A stretch of DNA of 64,000 nt from Codonopsis lanceolata. Its lineage: Eukaryota > Streptophyta > Magnoliopsida > Asterales > Campanulaceae. The first letter of the stretch is position 1. Each line of letters begins with the position of its first letter. The stretch spans positions 155,402,437-155,466,436 of the forward strand of contig CM028379.1 of NCBI GenBank assembly GCA_013146195.2, given 5' to 3'. Position numbers and translations under genes: made by a program. Below the pieces are notes generated by a model that saw only the letters and a program-made list of their open reading frames with translations, searched no databases and was not told the origin of the DNA. Shown here piece by piece: positions 10,556 through 22,285 of the stretch.

Positions 10556-12347
10556 GTGCATACAGGGGCTCCAGGGTACGCTCCAACTCTGGCCATGCAA
10601 CAGTGGTTAGACCAAAATTTGGGTGCACAGACCGATCGTATAATGAGTCAGATGGCGAATCTCGTACAAAGTTTAAAGCCCAGTGGTGAGGGAACCTCTT
10701 TCCTTGTAACCCCTCAAGAAGCATCTACTTCTCATGCTCCTCTACACCCAAACCTCAGCCAAACACCAACCCACCGCCAAACACTACCAGTACCCCAAGC
10801 CCAAAATTTCCACCAAACCCTTATTATCCAAAATTTAACCCTTTCTCACCATACCCACCATATCCTTTCCCAAACACCAGTATACCCCAGAATCCAAATG
10901 ACATCCCATTTTCCATTACCTATCGACTCCAAAATAGCCTACATATGGATCCTAGAAGCTATACTCAACCTGGCCAAGTAACGACTTATTTACCCTTTAA
11001 CGATCCTGGTCGTCAGGTAGAAACCAACAATAACCCACCTCCTCAAAATCCTTCTAGCCTATACCAAAACCCAGCACCGGCAAATAACCTACCCCCTCAA
11101 AATCCTTACCAAATACCTACCCAAAATCCTTACCAAATGCCATAGCAAGAAATCAACCCAGCTATTCCCAATCCTTCTAGCATATACCAAAACCCAGCAC
11201 CCGCAAATAACCTACCCCCTCAAAATCCTTACCAAATACCTACTCAAAATCCTTATCAAATGCCACAGCAACAAATCAACCCAGCTATTCCCAATCCTTC
11301 TAGTATATACCAAACCCAACACCCCCTCCCACCAAACTAGAGACAGACATGGAAAACTTAAAAGAAATGGTGCTCAAAATTCTAAACAAAGGAGAATTTT
11401 CTACACAGGCATTAGCACTGCAACCTTCAGCCATACTACCCCCAAAATTCAAAATGCCCGATATAGAAAAGTTCGATGGGACTGGATGCCCTATCTCCCA
11501 CCTAAAATCTTACTCTATCGGCATGCAATCAAGAGGAGTTAGTTTCGAGGCTATGGCCTCCAATTTCCATCTCACCTTGATAGGGGCAGCTAAACAATGG
11601 TTAATGTTAGCAGACAATTGTACCATGTGCACTTGAGACCAAATAGCAGATGAATTCCTAAAGAGGTACAAAGACAATACTACCTCTGAAAATAAAAGAG
11701 ACCTTGAAGTGTGCACCAAAAGGGAAAAAGAAACCTGCGCAGACTTTGGAGCCAGGTAGAAAAGAAAAATAGCTCAAACATTGGACAGACTTGACCCAGC
11801 TGAATCAGCCAGAATGTTCATAAAAAATCTCCAACCCATTTACCTGGAGCATATGCCTTATCTCCCCTATGGTAACTTCAATGAAATAGTGGATATAAAG
11901 ATTCGTATCGATGAAGATATACGAACTGGACATTTAAAAGTCGATACACTTCCAAACTCATCTTACTACTCTAAAGCAGAAGAAACACCTACGGTAGAAA
12001 GCAACATTATGAACGAAGGCATCAATATCAGTCGCAATGCAAGAGGAAAATATCAACGAAATGAAAGAAAGTTAGATGAACTCTATGCGCCAACGTCAAC
12101 AATCTTTCAAAGATTGCTGGCCCAAGGAATCCTGAAACCATTAGAAGAGTATGAACCCCCAAACCCATTACCTGCCAAATGGGATCACTCCCAATATTGT
12201 GAATACCACCAAAGTAGCGGCCATCCTACTGACAACTGCTGGACCCTTCAACGTGCCATCCAGAGACTCATCGATAACAAAGTCATTGAGAAGCCGCACC
12301 TAACACCAAATGTAGAGGATAATCTGCAAACAAATCAACTAGATTAA
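10556..12347 (+). pseudogene. gag: Ty3/gypsy gag, broken
   Basis: The N-terminal part (10556-11340) is Pro/Gln/Asn-rich and holds a 123-bp in-frame tandem repeat. The retrotransposon Gag domain begins near 11430 (PPKFKMPDIEKFDGTGCP, then HLKSYSIGMQSRG, AAKQWLMLADN). The C-terminal part (about 12190-12300) has a CEYHQSSGHPTDNC zinc-binding motif followed by LQRAIQRLIDNKVIEKP, as in plant gypsy Gag. Stops occur at 11634-11636 and about 11757, another TAG lies in the repeat (11143-11145), and the N-terminal segment changes frame near 10945. Gag would form the particle shell and bind RNA. The C-terminal half is the least damaged. Confidence 0.88.
11054..11310 (+). repeat. 123-bp in-frame tandem repeat in gag
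   Basis: The word CTAG(C/T)(C/A)TATACCAAAACCCA starts at 11054, 11177 and 11300, a period of 123 bases or 41 codons. It encodes a Pro/Asn/Gln-rich linker. One copy carries TAG where the next has CAG. Confidence 0.9.
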
Positions 12348-14630
12348 TCCTGGGGAAAATGGGAAAATCTGCCTGCCAGCTCAGAAAATATATGATGTTC
12401 TTCTACCTTATATGGTCATCCCTCCATCTTCAAGAAAAGAAAGGTTTTATGCGAAAAATAACATACTAAGCAGTGGTCGAGCATCACCGGAGAAAGAACT
12501 TGGATAGGACGGAATGTCAGTACAAGAAGTTGTTGGTTACTCAGGAAATGACAAGGGAAAATCTTTGAGACTCATAGAACCCTAGAATACCCTTTTATAT
12601 ATGCCTCCAAAAACCCCTCTTTCCTTTGAACCTCCTCTTATCAAATAAAATCTTTAAGAAACAACTTTTTTCAAACTTAGCGTCAGTTTTCGTATATTTT
12701 TCCATACATATTTTTTTCAAACTTAGTATCCCTGGAGAGATTTTCTACTTAAAGATGATAAATTGACTCACCTAAAAACACCTAAATCTACACGAATTGA
12801 TAATGATTCATCCGAAGATATGGACCCGCAAACTATTAAGAACGCATGAAATCTAAAGCAGGCAAGTTGTCTTGATCAGAATCACCTTCGACCCATTGCG
12901 GCCAAGCTGTTAGTAGCGTACTGGGGCTACATAGCATAAACACCAAAACCCCTCAGAAAACCTGAAACCCTTTTTTCCCACCATATGTCGAAACCCCTTA
13001 CTAAAATTAAGATCTTCCAATATCCCCAGCCAAACAACTATCCACATAATCCAGCTTTCCAAAACTAGGGATATTTTACTTTTTTATCCACCAAGAGTGA
13101 TTATCCTTTGCCCCAAAAGGAGAGATGACATGACCCAACTGCTATGATGATGCTCCAAAAAAAGGGAAAGAAAAACAAAAGGAAAAAAAAGAAGAAAAAA
13201 AAATCTCTCAGGAGCAAGTCCATCATCTGTCCATCCCCCTCTTACCCAAACTAGTTTGTGAACTCTGAATTCCAGCTCTCTTTCTTGTTCCGTAGAGTTG
13301 TCCTCATATCCTGTGCCCTTGATTTTCTCAAAAAAAAAAGGGAAAAAAAAGAAAAGAAAAAGAAAAAAAAGAAGAGAAAAACAAAGGGCTTTCATTCCAT
13401 CCACTTCTTTCTGAGGTCATTTATATCCATAAAAAATATCAATTATACTAGGGGATTTCTATCCTATCTTGAAAAATTTGTTGATTGAGTTACCCTGTGG
13501 CTTTTTCCGCCAAACTCATGAGTCTTGTCCATGTAATCTCCTATCCCATGTTCCCTGAGACATGAATTGTTGGTCATAATGATAGATGCTCTGGCTAAGA
13601 AATCTTTGACAAATCAAAGTCCCGCTACAAGCAAAGGAAAGTTATTATTGGACTTAAAGAGAAGGCATTTTGGAAACACAAATCGACCAAGAAAGTTCTA
13701 CCTCAGCTTTATTGAGCAAGGACTTCTTAGGATTGGATGGCAGAATTAGTTATTATGCCTAATCCTCACCTGAAGCCAATGTTATCACACATAACATATT
13801 GTAGAGTTGGTACACTACTATAGGGTCCCCCATGATTTCTGCAAGCCAAGTGGATTTATTCTGGATACACTTTGCCCCTACCTTCCTTTTGATGCCGGAT
13901 TGGTTGTCTACCAAATTTTGTCCAGAATACCAAAGGTTGGAAGCCTCACTTACAAGATTAGACTATTTGTTTCGCTTTGGCGTCGCGCCGGTTTCTCTAA
14001 GTTCTATCAAATCCGGCTGCTTGACTGCCGTGTTATCTCGTCATATGGGCCCGGTTTTTGAAACCCCTCCTTACTTTCTTTGCTAAAAACCATGATATTT
14101 TGTTATCAAATCAAAAGAAAGAAACGGAAGACCTCCATTAAATTTCTTCACTGAGAAACCCCTACTAGATACTAGAAACCAAACAAACATATATACGTCA
14201 CACCTCTTACGATTGTGACCAAAGCTTCGAGTGAACCCAAAAAACAAAGAAGCTACAACCTCAACCTTTTTGCTCACTAGCCAAAAAACTACAGCGTGTT
14301 TATAGAAGAATTTTTTGCTGAAAAAGATCGTGCACATGTAATATTAACTAGTGTTTGCATGAAGACTAAATTGCAAAGTGATGGAGTAAGTAATTCAGCA
14401 ACATTGTTTCGCGCCACTATATCTGATCTTGCAACATTTCCTGCATACTGCTGGTTTTAACATCATCCTTGCATAAAGAAACATTGACATTGCCACCCGG
14501 CGCGAGAACTTCTCGCATTTTTCCTTTATTTTGGGTACAAGCGGGAGATACTAAAGAAGTTTTTTTTAGCAAGAGAAAATATGTATTGGAAATCACATAT
14601 TTGCAGCCATAAAGTTTCACTTCCCAAAGT
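12348..14630. other. Non-coding interior of the gypsy element (no pol)
   Basis: There are A/G-rich low-complexity runs (13150-13400) and otherwise unique sequence. No DSGA, YxDD, DSD/HHCC or other Pol motif is visible in any frame. Confidence 0.7.
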
Positions 14631-14635
14631 CACTA

Positions 14636-15250
14636 AAGCAAGCATGCCGACGATGGCGCATAAAGCAGCATGCCGACGAGGGCGCAATAAATCAGCATGC
14701 CGACGATGGCATATCGCTGATGATGGTGCATAAAGCAGCATGCCGACGATGGCATATCGTCGATGATGGTGCATAAAGCAGCGTACCGAAGATGGCATAT
14801 CGCCGATGATGGCGCATAAAGCAACATGCCGATGATGGCGCATAAAGCAGCATGCTGACGATGGCATATTGCTGATGATGGCGCATAATGCAGCATGCCG
14901 ACGATGGCATATCGTCGACGAAGGCGCAATAAAGCAACATGCTGACGATGGTATATTGCCGATGATGGCGCATAAAACAGCATGCCGACGATGGCATATC
15001 GCCGATGATGGCGCATAAAGCAGCATGCCGACGATGGCATATCACCGATGATGGTGCATAAAGCAGCATGCCGAAGATGGCATATCGCCGATGATGGCAC
15101 ATAAAGCAGCATGCCGATGATGGCATATCGCCGATGATGACGCATAAAGCAGCATGCCGACGATGGCATATCGCCGATGATGGCATATGAAACAAGCATG
15201 CCGAAGAGGGCATATCGCCGATGGCGGCGTATGAAGCAAGCATGCCGAAG
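14636..15250. repeat. 43-bp tandem repeat array
   Basis: The unit GCATGCCGACGATGGCATAT plus 23 further bases (…cgccgatgatggcgcataaagca) is repeated about 13 times; for example, starts at 14695 and 14738 are 43 bases apart. Some units are shortened. The period is not a multiple of three and the minus strand lacks stops, so three overlapping long minus-strand frames arise. I treat none as a gene. Confidence 0.95.
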
Positions 15251-15404
15251 AGAGCATTTCACTGACGATGACACATCATATCGCCGACGAGGGCACATCA
15301 TCGATATTGCCGACGAGGGCACCATCGTGTTCACTAGGTTAATCCCTTGGAACATAGATTTCCACCGTCGTGTTTACTAGGTTAAATCCCTAGGAACATA
15401 GGCC

Positions 15405-15790
15405 CAAGGCCGAACTACGTTTGGTCTGATTCATGAGAAAGGGATACGTAGGCAGCCTATTTCGATAGGTCCGACTATTGCAACATAAAAAGATTTGCAT
15501 CGCTTAGGCCAAACTACGTTTGGTCTGATTCCTGAGAAAGGGATACGTAGGCAGCCCATTTCGATAGGTCCGACCAATGCAACATAAAAAGATTTGCATC
15601 GCTAAGGCCGAACAACGTTTGGTCTGATTCCTGAGAAAGGGATACGTAGGCAGCCTATTTCGATAGGTCCGACCATTGCAACATAAAAAGATTTGCATTG
15701 CTAAGGCCGAACTACGTTTGGTCTGATTCCTTTTATTAAAGGATACGTAGGCAGCCTATTTCGATAGGTACGACCATTAGAGCATAAAAA
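15405..15790. repeat. 99-bp tandem repeat, about four units
   Basis: AGGCC(G/A)AACTACGTTTGG begins at 15407, 15506, 15605 and 15704. Each unit holds GGGATACGTAGGCAGCC, a word I associate with the region upstream of 3' LTRs in plant gypsy elements. Confidence 0.93.
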
Positions 15791-16000
15791 TTTGCATATC
15801 TACTTAAAAACTATAATAACCTGCTATAATCGACTAAATATGTCTAGGGTATGTGAGATTTGAAATGCACTATAAACTGCTGAATTATAACTGCTACCTA
15901 TTGCATCTCTCCCCATTATAATTTCCATGAAATTTGGGAGTCTATTTCTTATCAACGACGTTCGTTTACTCGGTAAGCTTCAAGTTACCCGTAAACTCCG

Positions 16001-16014
16001 TCGTTGAGGGGCTC
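16001..16014 (+). promoter_or_regulatory. Polypurine tract of the gypsy element
   Basis: CGTTGAGGGGCTC sits immediately before the 3' LTR at 16015. It would prime plus-strand DNA synthesis. Confidence 0.65.
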
Positions 16015-17417
16015 TGTAGACACCCCAATTTCTTACCCCTAGTATGTAACATGACATGAAATATCAAGACCTGTTAAACCTTAACGAATGTCAAGTTACA
16101 GGGTTAAAAATGCAAAAGAAAAGGTAGGATGCGCGAAACAGTGAAGTGCAAGGGGCCAAAGTGTCAAAAAGGAGCCTAAAATGAACCCCCTGGCGCCACG
16201 CACACCCATTCTGGGCACGGCGCCCAGAACCACCATGGGTCGCACCCAATAGTGCCTTGTGCACTGTAGCTTTTTGCCTAAAGTACAATCTCTCAGGTGC
16301 ACGGTACAAGCCGATGAAGCACAAAAGAAAAAATCTTAACAACGAAGGAATCCCAATCTCGGCCTATAAATAGAAGGCCCCGGCTTGTGAATTCACACAC
16401 CGTTCACACACTCCGCACACAATTAACATACCGCTAAGAGTTTACGTAGTGAGTTCTGAGAGATCGTCCTGAGAGAAATCCCTCCTCTAAGCCTCGAAGC
16501 TCCGTCAAATCTCCCCCAAACACAAAACCAACCGGTCAAAGTGAAACCTAGTTACACTGCTAGGATTCCACCATATTCCTCCAGTCCAAAAATCCCAAAA
16601 AGAGCAATTGCCCTGCCAGAATCCAGACGCCAAATCAGGAAAAAACAAGCAGTTGCTCCACCCGGATCTCGAGGCGAAAAGCAACCAAACGAAGCAGTTA
16701 CGCTGCCCGAATCCCCACAACAACAATAGCAAAAAGACTCCATCTCCCTGAAGGCCAGAGCGAGCGCACCCTAGGACCTACCAAAAGGAGTTTGGTACGA
16801 AATAAAACCCCTACGCTTCCAGAGGTAGGTTTATTAAAGTTTTTATTTATAAAAAGTGCTATTTAGACTAGTCCAATGTAACGAAAATAAGCAGTTGTAC
16901 TGCCCGAAATTCTATAAAAAATAGCACTAAAAAGAGCCATTATTATAGCCAAATTTTTATAAATGTATTTGTAACTCCAAGAAGGATATTGTTGTAAGTT
17001 TATAATAATTTCCTTATATATATTCAGATATATATTTTAAATGCTTTATTTCAACTGTTAAATAAATATAAAAAAACATATTTAAGCCAGAAACTATTTT
17101 GAGACCGAAAGAGCGAGTTAGGTGCCTAACCCCTTCCCACCTCATAACTTAGCCTCCGAACTCCTTTTACAAAATCTAGTTACATTTGGTTTTTATTTAT
17201 TTCTCTTTAAAATAAATATGGCGACTCTGTTACAACATTTTGAATCCACAATGAGACCGGGCATATTCCACGCGCCCTTTACAACGTTCTTTTTGCACTT
17301 TTAATTTCATTTTCCCCTAAACAAGGGAAGATGGAATGAAAAGAGCATTGTCTTTTCTGAATTTTGTTTTCCCTTAAACAAGGGAGGATGAGATACGGAA
17401 AATCCGAGGCACTCACA
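16015..17417 (+). repeat. 3' LTR of the gypsy element
   Basis: 1403 bp, TGTAGACACCCC to CACTCACA. It contains a TATA box (16365), several AGCAGTT-n-CTGCCCGAAT hairpin words (about 16600-16900), and one copy of the CCCTTAAACAAGGG-containing terminal unit that is multiplied in the solo LTR. Confidence 0.93.
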
Positions 17418-18795
17418 GCGCCATATCACAAATAGTAAGATTAAGACTATGACAAGAACATGTCATATATAAAGATCTTGGATTTATTTCAAGTAATCGC
17501 TTTTGAACCCCTCGGTGCTTTCCCTTCATATTAGAACCATTGTCATAAACTTGACATCTCACATCATTGACATTAAGACCAAGAGACTTAAATGCATCCA
17601 ATAATTCACTGAAAAGTCCAAATCCAGATGTGTCATCTACTTTCAAGAACTCTAAAAAGTACTCCTCTACTTTTATTTTGTTGCTTGCCATATTTACATA
17701 TCGTACTATCAAACTCATTTGTTCTTGGTGGCTCACATCTGGAGTACAATCAAGGATTATAGAAAAGTATTTTGCCTCTTTGATGATCTCTATGATAGAA
17801 CTTCTGACACTATGGGCCAAAGAGATATCAACTCATTTTGAATCTTGTGACCAAGATAATGACGATGGATGTCATGATTTTGAATGCGCCTAATATGATC
17901 TTGCATTATCACATAAATTCAGCAATCATCTCAATTAATCCCACAAAATTACCATTAATAATTTGGTAAAGCTTCTCATTTGATCCTCTAAAAGCCAAAT
18001 TTTTTTAGCAAGACACATCAAAACATAAATTATTCTAATCAAAACATGTCTCCAACGTTCTTTCTTCTTTGTCATTTCTTGTTGCAAATCTTTGTCAATT
18101 GTTTGATTTTTGCTCAATCTTGCTCTTAGTTCATTCCAAGTACTCATATTAGTCATATGTTCAACATTATTCTCATGTTCTTTGAGTCTTTCACTAAGGT
18201 GCTTCCAATCTCTAAATCCATCATTTGCCAATGCACTTTGTTTGCTATTAGATTTGAACAACTTACAACAAAAACAATATAATTTATCCATATGTTTAGA
18301 GTAAACCAACCATTTTCTTTCTTTAATCTCTCCATTACTCATTCTTCTAGAATAAAAAGAATATGAAAAATGTCGAGAAGCATTGTCTAAAGGAAACACA
18401 AGATTCATTTCCATTTGAGGCCCCTTTTCAACTAAAATATCCCTTGTTTTGTTATCAATATTATCCCAATTTCTAGGATCATAAATATCAAACGAAGGGA
18501 TTGATTGCTCATCTCTCATCAAATTTTCTAAATTGGATGTATTTGGTACATGATCATGCTCATTGAAATCAACAACATCCTCATCCTCGTGAATATGAAT
18601 CTCATCACTTATATTTTGCACTAGTTTTGGTTGTTCAAAATTACACTCACCTAATTCCTCAAGATTCTCACTAGAAGGGTCTACTACTTTAACAAATTTA
18701 TCAATATCTCCTTTTCGGGATTCTATGAATTGTTCAACTCGTTTTCTTTTTTTCCTTTTTTCACTTCCCGACAAATGTTTTTTAGGCATCATCAT
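17418..18795 (-). pseudogene. hAT-1 transposase, N-terminal half
   Basis: From a start near 18795 (MMPKKHLSG, Lys/Arg-rich) the protein has a TTF-type zinc finger (RKWLVYSKHMDKLYCFCCKL, then DWKHLSERLKEHENN-EH, about 18140-18330). The DUF4371 region follows (FSIILDCTPDVSHQEQ, then VYDNGSNMKGKHRG, CHSLNLTICDMA, 17418-17820). A frame change and stops lie between 17820 and 17935. The reading breaks at the gypsy TSD. The family continues this motif with words like those encoded at 4414, where the gene resumes in phase. Confidence 0.92.
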
Positions 18796-19399
18796 ACAAA
18801 TCAATATTGAATAATAACATAATTGGACAAGAAAATGAACGAAAGCACCTGTATGGAGTAACAAGGTTTGACTTCCAATAAAAAACAAGGCCAAGGGCTA
18901 TTGACTAACTCTTTAAATTTTTTGATCAACTCTCAAACTCAGACACTCAGTACCTGGCAAATGTGAAATGTGAAATGACAATTGGCATTCAAACAGAATG
19001 TAAGAATGACAGATTCGAACAAACATTAACCCAAATATTAATTATTAAAAATTATTTTAAAATGAACAATATGTGAAGAACAAATGAAATAATGAATAAT
19101 AATATAATATGTCAATGAGACTATGAGTTTATGATTTATCGTATGAACATTGAAATTGAACAATGAACTGTGCGTCTTAGAGTCTAGGAACATCAGAACA
19201 GTTGAGAACATGAGTTACATGACTAGTTGACTACACTACACTACATAGTCTACATTACATATTTAATATTTAATATTTAATAATCACATCATTACATGAG
19301 ATGATGAGAACATCTTTAGAATTTAGAAATCAGAAATTTAGAAGTCACTAGTTAGAAGAATGAAGAATCAGAAGATTCAGATTTCAGGTCACATACCAG

Positions 19400-21735
19400 G
19401 AGGCAGGGTTGTGATTGCTTCAAAACGTAGGAAAACTGCTGATTAGGCAGATACATCCACTAATGAGGGTGCTTATGCGCAGACCCCCATTCACGGAGAT
19501 GATAGGAGGAGTCCAGACCCCACCGATATTCCATTTGAGCCTCCTTATAATGCTCCATTGAGGGGGAGATGGCATTCACCTATTATGAGATATGATGAGG
19601 AGATAGAAGCCTCATTAAACATGACGGGTGGCATGAGTGGCATGGGTAACATGGGTGGCATGAGTGGCATGGGTGGCATGAGTGGTATGAGTGACATAAG
19701 TGGTGTGCGTGGCGCGAGTGGTAGTTCGAGCATGGTGCGCGGGCGTGGGAAAGGTTCGATGAATGCTGATGTATTTACTGCACTATGAGATAGACAACAG
19801 TTAGTTGATGAAGAGGGAGGAGGGGGAGGATTTGGTTTTGGTCGACAACAGAAAGCGGGCCGAGCACCTAGTAGAGGCAGAGGCAGAGGCAGAGTAGGAG
19901 GTCGTGGTGGTGGTGGTGATGATGACGATGATGATTCATACGATGAAGTGGATGGGTATGGTTGGATGTTGATGGAGCCACATGGAGGTGGACCCGATAA
20001 CACAAAGTTACTTATTGGATTTGTGGTCATATTGCATCTGGAATATGGAATGGCGAGGTAATTTATTATATTGACAATGATAGTATTGACTCAAGTTCAT
20101 TAAATTCACTACGTAGTATTGTTTTAATATTGATGAGAGATTATTTCATTATGTTCAATAGGAGAGGCCAGTATTGAGTTGTCATAGCTCCGTGGACCGT
20201 CGAACAACATTGCCTTAGACTATAGATGATATGGAAAGTATTCAGTGGATTACTCGGAGTAACATGGGACACTTGAGGGAGTGCATGTCACATCACTTGA
20301 ACATGCCGCTGATATCAGCCTTTGTGGAAAGATGGCAGCCGAAAACCAATAGTTTCTATTTACCGTTCAAGGAGATGACGCTGACGTTGCACGATGTGCA
20401 TTACATTTTACAGATCCTAGTGGTCGGGAAACCCATTTTGGCAATTACCAATTTAACTCAGATCAAGTCATCTCTAGTAATTCTCCTACACATGGGTACT
20501 ACCAAGGTGGACAATGAGGTGAGGGGAAGTGGTATTAGATTTTTGATATTGCAAGAATATTTGGGTGGCGAGACTATTTCAGCTCAACCGAGGACAATCG
20601 GTTATTTGTTGTGGTTGATGGGGACGACGTTGTTCATGGACAAGTCGTCAAATCGGGTAAATGTTCACTTTCTACCGTATGTGATGGATATCCGTGATAT
20701 GTCCAATCACGCTTGGGGTGCATCGATTTTATCTTTTCTATACTGTCAGCTCGATATAACATCGAGGATTGGTTATAGACAGATGATTGGGTGCTTGTCT
20801 CTACTACAGGTATAAAAATGAATACTTTGGATACTGTAAAATTTAAATTATTTTATTTAACGCTAGTTTACTATATGTTTGGATCTATGAATATTTTCCT
20901 TAATTCAAACCAAGTTGTTCAGCAACATGGACCCCTCAAGAGCCATACGCTAAAAGATGGATCTCTTTTCTCGGTGGAAGAAGAAATGATCCCGAGACAC
21001 TGTTGGAGTATCGAAGACTCCTCGATCGGATAACTGTTGATGTCGTAAATATTTATCAATTATCAATAATGTATCAAATAAAAGTTTGGATATTTATATT
21101 AATATTTGTTTTTCCAGGTTATTTGGACTCCTTTTACACGTAGGCCATCAGAGGAGGTACTGATCAGTTTGTTCTCGGGCATAATTCATTGTCGTAAAAT
21201 TACTGAGCCATACATGCCCGTTCGTTGCTCAAGACAGTTTGGATATATCCAAATGATTCCCGGCCATGTATTCCAGCCGACGAAGGTTTATAGAGGTGCG
21301 AAGCCGTTGAAGTACATTTGTGTCCACGATGAGATGCTTCGCAATTTCCAACAATGGGAGCATCATTTTATAAACCCCAAGAGGGCAGGATCGAGGGTAG
21401 TCAACATTCCGTCCGCCACTGTAGATGGTTACGAGCTTTGGTTTCGGGAGCGAACACATTATCATGTGACGCCGCCGGTTGATGATGATGATGATGAAAT
21501 TGAGGTGATGGGGGATCATCAACCATTGTGGATCACCCACGATCGCGTGCAGTCGTCACAGAGGGCATCCCAAAGGCCTTCTCATCCATCGAGAGTTGCC
21601 GCATATGCGCGTAGATCGGTTGAGGATCGAGTTGAGGCTGTACTCCCTCAGCTTAGGGCACTCCATCATTCCAGGCAAAATGCACTTATGGATCAGGGTA
21701 CTTATATGACTACTGTTGACGAAATTGTTCAATAG
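19400..21735 (+). pseudogene. Plant mobile domain (PMD, MAIN-like) gene carried by the MULE
   Basis: Exons: about 19400-20057, 20162-20809, about 20923-21044 and 21118-21735. Introns have GT-AG ends (for example GAG/GTAATT to CAATAG/GAG at 20058-20161, and GTC/GTAAAT to TTCCAG/GTT at 21045-21117). The N-terminus is low complexity: a Gly-Met-Ser run (19630-19700) and an RGG-type basic patch followed by Asp (19860-19935). The PMD core is in exons 2-4: FVERWQPKTNSFYLPF, LTLHDVHYIL, NHAWGASILSFLYCQL, NDPETLLEYRRLLDRITVDV, VIWTPFTR. PMD proteins of the MAIN/MAIL type act in transposon silencing and genome stability in Arabidopsis; relatives are found in plant transposons. Lesions: TAG at 19444, TGA at 19786, a one-base loss near 20008 and a stop near 20218. 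The last exon is clean. Confidence 0.85.
19630..19700 (+). repeat. GGCATGAGT-type short tandem repeat (Gly-Met-Ser coding)
   Basis: The nine-base words GGCATGAGT and GGCATGGGT/GGTAACATG alternate and encode GGMSGMGNMGGMSGMGGMSG in the PMD N-terminus. Confidence 0.85.
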
Positions 21736-21894
21736 TTTGAGGATGTATTGTGATATACTTTTTGTTTGTGTAATATGCTTTATGGTACTTATGTTCTTAA
21801 GCCGTTGATGTATTTTATTTGAACTCGGAGTGTGATGCATTTGTTTGGACACCATTGTTAGAGAAGTTTATTTCGATTTGTTGTGATGCATTTA

Positions 21895-22285
21895 CTGTTA
21901 ACCCCCTAAACTATTGCAAAATAACTATTAACCCCTAAACTATAAATAATTAACAATTAACCCCTATAGACTATTAACAATTATTGTGAATGATAAACTT
22001 TACAAAAATAATAATTAACCCCCTAAAATTTGCAAAAATAACTGTTATCCCCCTAAACTATTGCAAAAATAACTATTACGCCCCTAAATTATTGCAAAAA
22101 TAGTTGTTAAGCCCCTAAACTATTACAAAAATAACTATTAAGCCCCTAAACTATAAACAATTAACAATTATTGTGACAGATGAACTTTGTAAAAATAATA
22201 ATTAACACTCGTAATTAATTAATGTTTTACATCAAATAAAGTGAAAAATTAACTGTTAACCCTCTAAACTAAGGTAATTAGTAAA
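21895..22285. repeat. Approx. 30-bp minisatellite between convergent genes
   Basis: Variants of TTAACCCCCTAAACTATTGC followed by AAAAATAACTA recur about ten times. It lies between the PMD stop (21735) and the transposase stop (22256), slightly overlapping the latter's end. Confidence 0.85.

Larger units (their letters stand above)
4420..17417 (+). mobile_element. Ty3/gypsy LTR retrotransposon with gag only (TR-GAG type)
   Basis: The 5' LTR starts TGTAGACACCCCAATTTC at 4420 and the 3' LTR starts TGTAGACACCCC at 16015 and ends at CA 17417. The flanking 5-mers are GCGCT (4415-4419) and GCGCC (17418-17422), a TSD with one changed base. PBS follows at 9221 and a purine tract (TTGAGGGGCTC) precedes 16015. 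The only coding DNA is gag (10556-12347). From 12348 to 16014 there is no protease, RT, RNase H or integrase, only simple and tandem repeats. It must have depended on an autonomous relative. A solo LTR of the same family is at 51566-53490. Confidence 0.9.
2965..19399 (-). mobile_element. TTF-type hAT transposon (hAT-1), split by the gypsy element
   Basis: Two halves of one hAT transposase gene lie at 17418-18795 (5' half) and 3293-4414 (3' half), both on -. The gypsy element at 4420-17417 separates them. The left terminus near 2965 (CATGGCTGTTCCTAG, then GGCCCAGGG and AAAAAGGCCCTTA) resembles the degenerate ends of plant hAT elements of the CAGGGCCGGCCCTGAG type. The right terminus was not found. 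Its boundary is given only as the point where the PMD exon resumes. No clean 8-bp TSD could be shown. Confidence 0.7.

Noticed and set aside
10353..10724. Minus-strand frame opposite gag
   Set aside because: Shadow frame; no domain words, and the gag reading on plus explains the region.
14636..15250. CRISPR-like array
   Set aside because: The whole 43-bp unit is repeated without unique spacers, inside a plant retrotransposon and without cas genes.
14526..15355. Three long minus-strand frames in the 43-bp array
   Set aside because: They arise from a stop-free repeat unit with a period not divisible by three. There are no start context, domain or composition signals of a protein.
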